Source of the DNA: Anaerococcus obesiensis ph10
Lineage (GTDB): Bacteria > Bacillota > Clostridia > Tissierellales > Peptoniphilaceae
Length of the DNA stretch: 47,746 nt
Direction of reading: 5' to 3'
Assembly (NCBI RefSeq): GCF_000311745.1
Contig: NZ_HE978532.1
Location: forward strand, 319,664 to 367,409
Below, piece after piece: positions 42,439-47,746 of this stretch (position 1 is the first letter of the stretch; each line of letters begins with the position of its first letter). The translations under genes and the position numbers were made by a program. The notes beneath the pieces were generated by a model. That model saw nothing but the letters and a program-made list of their open reading frames with translations, was not told the origin of the DNA and did not search any database.

Positions 42439-43944
42439 TTAATTATAAATTGTTGTATTTTTTGGTAGTGTAATTTCTTTTCCCTTTACTTTATTGTAAA
42501 TTGCTGATGCAACAAGTCCTACTACCAAAGATACTACTATTGATATAATTGAATATGACCAGAAAGAAATTTTTGCTGGATCTACGAAATATTTTACATA
42601 AATCATAACTCCACTTGCTGCAATAAAGGCTAGTGTTGCTCCAAATTTATTTGCAGTTTTTGTAAATGCTCCAAGGATAAATGTTCCTACAAGTATTCCC
42701 AAAACAAGTCCCATAAATCCATTAAACCATTCGTAAGCTGATTTTATATCTCCATTTGCCAAAATCATTGAAACGATTATTGCAAAAATTCCTACTATTA
42801 ATGAAACTCTTTGACCGATTTTTGTTTGTTTTTCAAAACTCAAATCTTTATTTAAGCTTGCTTGAATATCCAAAGCCCAGCTTGATGCAACTGAATTTAA
42901 TCCTGTTGAAAGTGTTGATTGGCTTGCCGCATAAATTGCTGCAAGTAAAATTCCTGTAAATCCTACTGGTAGCTCAAAAGCAATCCAAGATGCAAAAATT
43001 TGATCTTGTTGAGCTGCTGGTGGCAATGGATTTGCTTGAACTTTATAAAATACGAAAAGTCCTGTTCCTATAAGATAGAATACTGTCGCAATAAAAATTG
43101 ATAGACAACCATTTGTTATCATCATTTTGTTTAATTTTTTTGTATCAGTTGTTGTTGTAAATCTTTGTACAATATCTTGACTTGAAACATAAGAGCCAAT
43201 TGTGTTTAAACCTGCTCCAAATATTAGTAAAAATATTGAATCCTTAAATATATTTGCATCAAATATTGGTTCGTTTACTGCTAAAAATTTGTGATTTGTG
43301 AAAAGTTCGTTTGCAACTGCCCCAAATCCGCCGTTAATATTTGCCATTAGGTAAAATAGTCCAAAAGTTACTCCAAGAAGTAAAACTGATCCTTGGATAA
43401 AGTCTGTCCACAAAACTGATTTTAGTCCACCAGTATATGAGTAAATTATTGCTATAACTCCCATGATTATAATCAAAATATTTACATTTATTCCCATAAG
43501 TTTTGATAAAACCATACATGGAAGATACATTATAATTGACATACGACCAACTTGGTAAATTATAAACATAATAGCACCAAGAATTCTTAAACCTTTACTA
43601 TCAAATCTTAATTCAAGATAGTGATAAGCTGTGTCTATATCAAGTTTACTATAAATTGGCAAGAAAAATTTTATAGTAAAAGGAATTGCTACAAGCATTC
43701 CAAGTTGTGCAAACCACATAATCCAAGTTCCTGCGTATGAATTTCCTGCAAGAGAAAGAAAGGAAATCGGACTTAAAAGTGTTGCGAAAATAGAAACTGA
43801 TGTTACCCACCAAGGCACTGTTCCATCGCCTTTAAAATATTCTTTGCCCTTCATTTCTTTTTTAGAAAAATGAAGACCTGCAAACAATACTGCTGCCAAA
43901 TATACAATTAATATTGCTAAATCAATTTTTGTAAATCCCTGCAT
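42439..43944 (-). CDS. Sodium:solute symporter, probable sialic acid transporter
   Basis: A 501-residue SSS family transporter with about 13 membrane segments. VPWWVTSVSIFATLLSPISFLSLAGNSYAGTWIMW near the N-terminus, YSYTGGLKSVLWTDFIQG (about 169-186; the classic SSS Na-site region) and ASQSTLSTGLNSVASSWALD (about 340-359) are family hallmarks. Its place between nanA and yhcH identifies sialic acid (Neu5Ac) as the likely substrate, as for the SiaT/NanT SSS group. Located in the cell membrane. Confidence 0.9.
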   Translation of the reverse strand: MQGFTKIDLAILIVYLAAVLFAGLHFSKKEMKGKEYFKGDGTVPWWVTSVSIFATLLSPISFLSLAGNSYAGTWIMWFAQLGMLVAIPFTIKFFLPIYSKLDIDTAYHYLELRFDSKGLRILGAIMFIIYQVGRMSIIMYLPCMVLSKLMGINVNILIIIMGVIAIIYSYTGGLKSVLWTDFIQGSVLLLGVTFGLFYLMANINGGFGAVANELFTNHKFLAVNEPIFDANIFKDSIFLLIFGAGLNTIGSYVSSQDIVQRFTTTTDTKKLNKMMITNGCLSIFIATVFYLIGTGLFVFYKVQANPLPPAAQQDQIFASWIAFELPVGFTGILLAAIYAASQSTLSTGLNSVASSWALDIQASLNKDLSFEKQTKIGQRVSLIVGIFAIIVSMILANGDIKSAYEWFNGFMGLVLGILVGTFILGAFTKTANKFGATLAFIAASGVMIYVKYFVDPAKISFWSYSIISIVVSLVVGLVASAIYNKVKGKEITLPKNTTIYN

Positions 43945-43955
43945 TTTATTTCTCC

Positions 43956-44876
43956 TTAGCCTAAATATTTATTTTTTGCATCATTTATCATTTTAGCTGC
44001 TTCATTTACAACTTCCATATCAGAATCAACCAAGTTTTCAAGAGGTTTTCTAACTCCGCCTATATCTAGATCTTCATTAATTCTTAATATTTCTTTAATT
44101 ACTGCATACATATTTCCACGAGCTGAGCACATTTTATAAATTATAGAATCTACAGCATATTGAATTTCTCTTGCCTTTTCTAAATCTTTATTTTTTAGAC
44201 ACTCATCCATTTTCAAAATTAATTCTGGCATTACACCATATGTTCCACCGATTGCTCCTTCAGCCCCAATAAGTCTTCCAGAAATAAATTGTTCATCTGG
44301 ACCGTTGAAAATTATGTAATCATCTCCAGCAGCTTGTTTGAACATTTGAATATCTTGAACTGGCATTGAAGAATTTTTAACACCAATTACATTAGGATTT
44401 TTTCTCATTTCAGCAAATAATGAACCTGTCAAAGCAACTCCAGCAAGTTGTGGAATATTGTAGATTACAAAATCAGTATTTGGTGCAGCAGAAGAAATAT
44501 CATTCCAGTATGACGCAATAGAATATTCTGGAAGTCTAAAATAAATTGGAGGAATAGCTGCAATAGCATCAACACCCAAACTTTCTGCGTGAGCTGCAAG
44601 CTCCATAGAATCTTTTGTATTGTTGCAAGCCACGTGAGCTATAACAGTAAGCTTACCTTTAGCCTCTTTCATTACATTTTCAAGAACAATTTTTTTATCC
44701 TCAACACTTTGGTAAATACATTCTCCAGAAGAACCATTTACATAAACACCCTTCACACCTTTTTTAATGTGATATTTTGTAAGCTCTCTTACTTTTTCTG
44801 GACTAATTTCTCCATTTTCATCATAGCAAGCATAAAATGCTGGAATAACTCCCTTATATTTGTCTAAATTTCTCAT
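43956..44876 (-). CDS. nanA: N-acetylneuraminate lyase
   Basis: A 306-residue DHDPS/NAL superfamily TIM barrel that splits Neu5Ac into ManNAc and pyruvate. VNGSSGECIYQS (about 46-57) is the carboxylate-binding GSTGE-like loop; IYNIPQLAGVALTG has the catalytic Tyr (about 138); and GVKNSSMPVQD has the Schiff-base Lys (about 166). The later GAEGAIGGTYGVMPE is typical for NAL. Good RBS, 30 bases after nanE. Confidence 0.93.
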   Translation of the reverse strand: MRNLDKYKGVIPAFYACYDENGEISPEKVRELTKYHIKKGVKGVYVNGSSGECIYQSVEDKKIVLENVMKEAKGKLTVIAHVACNNTKDSMELAAHAESLGVDAIAAIPPIYFRLPEYSIASYWNDISSAAPNTDFVIYNIPQLAGVALTGSLFAEMRKNPNVIGVKNSSMPVQDIQMFKQAAGDDYIIFNGPDEQFISGRLIGAEGAIGGTYGVMPELILKMDECLKNKDLEKAREIQYAVDSIIYKMCSARGNMYAVIKEILRINEDLDIGGVRKPLENLVDSDMEVVNEAAKMINDAKNKYLG

Positions 44877-44906
44877 AATTTTTCCCTTCCTTTATATTTT
44901 TATTTT

Positions 44907-45611
44907 TTATTTTTCTAATTCATTAATTTTTTCAGCAAAATTTTTAGTTATAACTTGTGGTCTTGTAATAATTGAACCAACAACTACGCTGTAAGCACCA
45001 AGCTCAAGAACTCTCTTAGCTTTTTCAGGTGTATTAATATTTCCCTCAGCAATAACTTTGTTATTTACATTTTTTAAAATATCTCTAAGAATTTTGAAAT
45101 CATTTTCTTCGATTTTATCATTTTTAGATTGGGCAGTATATCCAACCAAAGTTGTTCCAATAAAATCAAACCCAAGTTTGTCAGCATTTATAGCCTCATC
45201 AACAGTAGAACAATCAGCCATAAATAATTGATTAGGATATTTTTCCTTAACTTCCTTAAAAAATTCATCAATCCCAATTCCACCAGGTCTTAAATCTTTT
45301 GTAGCATCCATAGCAATTATTTCTGCCTTAGATGAAATCAAATCATCAACTTCTTTCATAGTTGGTGTAATATAAACTTTAGAATTTTCATAATCTTTTT
45401 TTACAATACCAATAACTGGCAAATCAACTTCATTTTTTATTTCTTTAATATCTTCGCACGTATTAGCTCTGATACCCTTTGCTCCACCTTGCTTAGCAGC
45501 TTTTGCCATCTTTCCCATTATAAATGATGAATGTAAAGGCTCATCTGGCAAGGCTTGACATGACACTATTAATTTCCCTTTAATAGAACTTATTTCCTCT
45601 ATATCAACCAT
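44907..45611 (-). CDS. nanE: N-acetylmannosamine-6-phosphate 2-epimerase
   Basis: A 234-residue TIM-barrel enzyme that converts ManNAc-6-P to GlcNAc-6-[20 protein letters not shown] at the start, [24 protein letters not shown] with the catalytic Lys (about 78), [13 protein letters not shown] and [13 protein letters not shown] plus [10 protein letters not shown] at the phosphate site are characteristic. First gene of the operon; RBS AAGGAGGTAGAT is near perfect. nagA and nagB, needed next in the pathway, are not in this window. Confidence 0.94.
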   Translation of the reverse strand: MVDIEEISSIKGKLIVSCQALPDEPLHSSFIMGKMAKAAKQGGAKGIRANTCEDIKEIKNEVDLPVIGIVKKDYENSKVYITPTMKEVDDLISSKAEIIAMDATKDLRPGGIGIDEFFKEVKEKYPNQLFMADCSTVDEAINADKLGFDFIGTTLVGYTAQSKNDKIEENDFKILRDILKNVNNKVIAEGNINTPEKAKRVLELGAYSVVVGSIITRPQVITKNFAEKINELEK

Positions 45612-45632
45612 ATCTACCTCCTTGATGGTTAC

Positions 45633-45661
45633 AGTATATTACATCGTAAATATAATTTCAA
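45633..45661 (-). promoter_or_regulatory. Sigma-A promoter of the nan operon
   Basis: Minus strand TTGAAA, a 17-base spacer and TATACT, about 22 bases before the nanE start. An imperfect inverted repeat, GATGTAATATA with GTAACCATC, spans the -10 and the start site (45621-45645) and could be the operator of the RpiR-type regulator (inference). Confidence 0.75.
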
Positions 45662-45883
45662 TATTTTAATTTATTTTGAAATAACTTTCACAAAATAAAT
45701 CCACAAAATTCGTTTTCCCGTTTTCCAATATATGATTTTTGAATTTTACGAAATTAATTTCAGAAAAAATAATATTTTTAAAATCATTTGCTAAAAGCTG
45801 ATTAAAAATTTACTCTGGTTTAAAATATTTTTTAGAAAAAAAATAAAAATTTAATATGATTTTACAAACTAATTTTTCGCAAT

Positions 45884-45911
45884 AAAAAAACGAGATAAAA
45901 TAATTATCTCG
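45884..45911 (-). terminator. Terminator-like hairpin without an upstream gene
   Basis: Minus strand CGAGATAA pairs with TTATCTCG and is followed by TTTTTTTATTG. It is preceded on that strand by TTTGTCAACAATCTGA, almost the same sequence that precedes the hairpin at 16276-16294. No gene lies between it and the right IME, so the gene it served may have been lost. From 45662 to 45883 there is no recognisable feature. Confidence 0.6.
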
Positions 45912-45951
45912 TCAGATTGTTGACAAACTAAAAAATTACTCATTTCGACCA

Positions 45952-46084
45952 GATAAACAACCGTTGATTTCGGTTGTTTATCCCAATTTATCGTGTGCAA
46001 CGAGCGGAGAAATCTCATGGGAGCTCTCCATGCGTTCGTTTCACTCACACTAAAACACGTTTGTTTTACAAACTTTTTCGTGTT
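45952..46084. repeat. Cluster of three dyads next to the right IME
   Basis: A perfect 12-bp stem GATAAACAACCG/CGGTTGTTTATC (45952-45982), an imperfect 58-base palindrome from GTGTG (45993) to CACAC (46050) with the matching AACGAGCG/CGTTCGTT and CATGG/TCCATG pairs, and AACACG/CGTGTT with an inner GTTTG/CAAAC (46054-46084). No gene. Could be a regulatory or transfer-related site, or a remnant of another element. Confidence 0.55.
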
Positions 46085-46117
46085 ATCACACTAGTTTTAT
46101 GGATGATTGTGCCAAAA

Positions 46118-46140
46118 GGATTAGCCTTATAAGGACAGAG
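46118..46140. other. Inner end (attachment site) of the right IME
   Basis: GGATTAGCCTTATAAGGACA starts here and matches the left IME end apart from one base; outside it, GTGCCAAAA is unrelated to the virD4 flank except for the shared AAA. The palindrome CCTTATAAGG is at 46125-46134. Confidence 0.65.
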
Positions 46141-46174
46141 AAAATAATAAAAACTTGGAAAGGAGGTAATTCTC

Positions 46175-46624
46175 ATGTCAAATACGAAAAGAACAGGACA
46201 AACAGCCCTTTACGAGCGTTTAAGTCGAGATGATGAAATGCAAGGAGAAAGCAATTCCATCACCAATCAAAAGCAGCTGCTTGAAAGCTATGCGAAAAGA
46301 AACGGCTTTGTAAATATCTATCACTATACCGATGATACGGAGCAACAAGACTTAGAAAAGCAAATACAGTATTTTGAAAATGAAATAGAAAGCTATCATC
46401 AGAGAAAAATTGATACCGATAAATTCCTAAAAATGATAGAGAAATATATAGATATTGAGGAACTGACAGTACAAATGATAAATGAGTATATAGAAAAAGT
46501 TGTAGTCCATGAAGCCACAGGGGGAAGAAAAGGCAAAGACAGAAAACAACAAGTTGATGTGTATTTTAACTTTATAGGTAACTGTCAAGTACCACAGAAA
46601 GAGGAGATAGAAGAACTGGCTTAA
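46175..46624 (+). pseudogene. Large serine recombinase with internal in-frame deletion
   Basis: 149 codons. The first about 54 residues match the N-terminus of the 556-residue recombinase at 2030-3700, including the catalytic-serine motif YERLSRDD; the rest matches its C-terminus from TEQQDLEKQIQ onward. About 407 codons (1221 bases) are missing, covering most of the resolvase domain, the recombinase domain and the zinc ribbon. The two flanks share GAT at the joint, which suggests a simple slippage deletion. The frame is kept, so a short fusion peptide may still be made from the good AAAGGAGG ribosome site, but it cannot catalyse recombination. Confidence 0.92.
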
Positions 46625-46680
46625 AAATGTTATAATATATAACAAATTCAGTGAGATATATTAGTTAGGAGGACGAAACT

Positions 46681-47247
46681 ATGTCAAATATATATGAGAA
46701 TGTTCCTAAATTTGAAAGTGAAAAATTTTCACTTCGATTTGTAGATAAAGCTGATGTAGATGATTTACTTGAAGTTTATAGTGACAAAAATTCATTGCCA
46801 TTTTTTAATAGTGATAATTGTGATGGTGATAATTTTTACTATCCAACAAAAGATAAGATGAAACAGGCTATTGATTTTTGGCTAAAATCATATCAGACAA
46901 AATGGTTCGTTCGTTGGGTTATCATTGATAAGATTTCATTAAAAGCGATTGGAACTATTGAACTGTTTAATAGAACATCAGAAGATAAGTTTAATGGAAT
47001 GGGCGTACTTAGACTGGATTTGAAAAGCGAATATGAAAAAGAAGAAGTTATTAAAGAAATTTTAGAGCTTATAGTTTCGCCAACCTATGAACTATTTGAT
47101 TGCGAAGAAGTTATCACTAAAGTTCCTAATTATGCCATTGAAAGAATGTCAGCTGCATCTGGAATTGGTTTTACAAAATCGGATAATTTTTTAGTAGGAA
47201 CGCATGATGGATATTCATATAAAGATTATTGGACAATTCATAAATAA
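46681..47247 (+). CDS. GNAT family N-acetyltransferase (RimJ/RimL-like)
   Basis: A 188-residue acetyltransferase of the GNAT_3-like type: SEKFSLRFVDKADVDDLLEVY at the start, VRWVIIDKISLKAIGTIELFNR as the central beta strands, MGVLRLDLKSEYEKEEVIKEIL corresponding to the acetyl-CoA loop region, and a C-terminal ERMSAASGIGFTKSD. The substrate is unknown; it could be a small molecule, an antibiotic or a protein N-terminus. It occupies the cargo slot that holds the ABC-F gene in the left element, behind a -10 TATAAT at 46631 in the recombinase tail. RBS TTAGGAGG. Confidence 0.85.
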   Translation: MSNIYENVPKFESEKFSLRFVDKADVDDLLEVYSDKNSLPFFNSDNCDGDNFYYPTKDKMKQAIDFWLKSYQTKWFVRWVIIDKISLKAIGTIELFNRTSEDKFNGMGVLRLDLKSEYEKEEVIKEILELIVSPTYELFDCEEVITKVPNYAIERMSAASGIGFTKSDNFLVGTHDGYSYKDYWTIHK

Positions 47248-47287
47248 AAAATAGTAGATTAGCAAAAAATATAGTTAAAATTCAAGG

Positions 47288-47319
47288 AAACAGTAAATCA
47301 AATGGTTTACTGTTTTTTC
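47288..47319 (+). terminator. Rho-independent terminator after the acetyltransferase
   Basis: AAACAGTAAATC, AAAT loop, GGTTTACTGTTTTTTCT. Same stem as at 425-463 in the left element. Confidence 0.85.
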
Positions 47320-47353
47320 TTTGCCCCAAAACAGAAAGAGAGGTAAGCAGAAA

Positions 47354-47674
47354 ATGAAAAATATAGATGAAAAAATTTTAATGGCGGAAGAAGGAATTAA
47401 GCAGTTACAAAACAAAAGAAAAAAGCTCATCAGTCAGCAGAAACAGGAAGAACGAAAGAAAAGAGATATACGGCTTTATGAAAAAGGAGGAGTGTTTGAA
47501 AGTATCTTTATTGAAAGCAAGGATTTCACCAAAGATGAATTTTATCAGCTAATCACATTCCAAAATATCAAAGAAATAATCAATCAAAAAATCTTAAAAA
47601 TCATAGAAAAGCGAAAAGAAAATCAAAATCAAAACACAGAAAACCAAGAGGAAGAAACGGACATAGAGGAATAA
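47354..47674 (+). CDS. DUF3847 family protein, probable relaxosome accessory protein (right copy)
   Basis: A 106-residue coiled-coil protein, the homologue of the one at 73-393, with about 17 substitutions, most of them in the last third. The ATG at 47354 follows GAGAGG; the frame is open upstream but the preceding residues do not match between the copies. It lies directly before the oriT-like sequence. Divergence between the copies shows that the two elements are separate insertions or old duplicates, not an assembly mirror image. Confidence 0.85.
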   Translation: MKNIDEKILMAEEGIKQLQNKRKKLISQQKQEERKKRDIRLYEKGGVFESIFIESKDFTKDEFYQLITFQNIKEIINQKILKIIEKRKENQNQNTENQEEETDIEE

Positions 47675-47746
47675 TCCCTTGTTTACAAGGGCGCACTTAT
47701 ACACCCTAAAGGGTGTGTGCGTTCTCCAAAGGCTCTTAGCAGAGAG
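47675..47746. other. oriT-like region, MOBQ-type nic site (right)
   Basis: Inverted copy of 1-72. On the minus strand: palindrome ACACCCTTTAGGGTGT (47701-47716), then ATAAGTGCGCCCTT (47687-47700) and the palindrome CCCTTGTAAACAAGGG (47676-47691). Differences from the left copy lie mainly outside these motifs. The window ends at the same relative point as on the left. Confidence 0.75.

Larger units (their letters stand above)
46119..47746 (+). mobile_element. Right IME copy, incomplete at window edge, defective recombinase
   Basis: Same gene order as the left element (recombinase, cargo, terminator, DUF3847, oriT) but on the plus strand, so the two are inverted with respect to each other. The recombinase is reduced to 149 residues and the cargo is a GNAT acetyltransferase instead of an ABC-F protein. 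It would need an integrase in trans to move; the left copy is a candidate. Confidence 0.8.

Noticed and set aside
1..47746. Mirror-image ends as an assembly palindrome artefact
   Set aside because: The two ends are alike but not identical: the DUF3847 proteins differ at about 17 of 106 positions, the cargo genes are unrelated and the right recombinase has a deletion. They are two separate elements.
1..47746. tRNA or rRNA genes
   Set aside because: I saw no cloverleaf with a GTTCRA arm nor any rRNA segment; none is reported.

Overview
The window is AT-rich Firmicute DNA. Gene content fits an anaerobic, host-associated Gram-positive coccus of the Peptoniphilaceae/Tissierellia type (Anaerococcus-like): a giant SpaA-type wall protein, a sialic acid operon, no respiratory genes, and Clostridium-type mobile elements. 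The genus is inferred; no rRNA or other marker gene is present.

Layout. Both ends carry related copies of one small integrative mobilizable element (IME) in opposite orientation (1-3756 and 46119-47746). Each copy reads, from its inner end outward: large serine recombinase, one cargo gene, hairpin terminator, DUF3847 protein, then an oriT-like MOBQ nic region at the window edge. A relaxase gene is presumably just outside on each side. The cargo differs: an Lsa-type ABC-F protein on the left, a GNAT acetyltransferase on the right. The right recombinase has a large internal in-frame deletion. The left IME sits inside virD4 of a larger conjugative element, of which virD4' - antirepressor - PcfB - DnaC-like - RepA_N - CD1845 remain (3757-7486).

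The chromosomal part is almost entirely on the minus strand. It holds a TPP-riboswitch thiazole operon (thiS-F-G-H-W plus a tRNA-binding-domain protein, 7550-11513); acn-icd-citrate synthase for 2-oxoglutarate and glutamate (11931-16268); proB-proA and proC (16721-20108); a RelE/YafQ-type toxin-antitoxin pair; an iron alcohol dehydrogenase; a 4354-residue surface protein with ten SpaA-like domains (22154-35218); a frameshifted esterase lipoprotein; two tandem Fst-type type I toxin-antitoxin modules (36697-37291); a Fic adenylyltransferase; a nicotinamidase-like hydrolase; a 3-hydroxyisobutyryl-CoA hydrolase-like protein; and a sialic acid operon nanE-nanA-transporter-yhcH-nanK-rpiR (40192-45661).

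The least expected structures are non-coding. Two very large imperfect palindromes (about 235 and 455 bp) flank proC and share an almost identical 18-nt apex sequence although their arms differ. The two Fst-like modules encode the same toxin core but carry different matched pairs of direct repeats, which suggests each antisense RNA recognises only its own toxin mRNA. Three single-base homopolymer frameshifts (citrate synthase, esterase, and an AlbA_2-like fragment next to fic) are either real decay, slippage sites or read errors.
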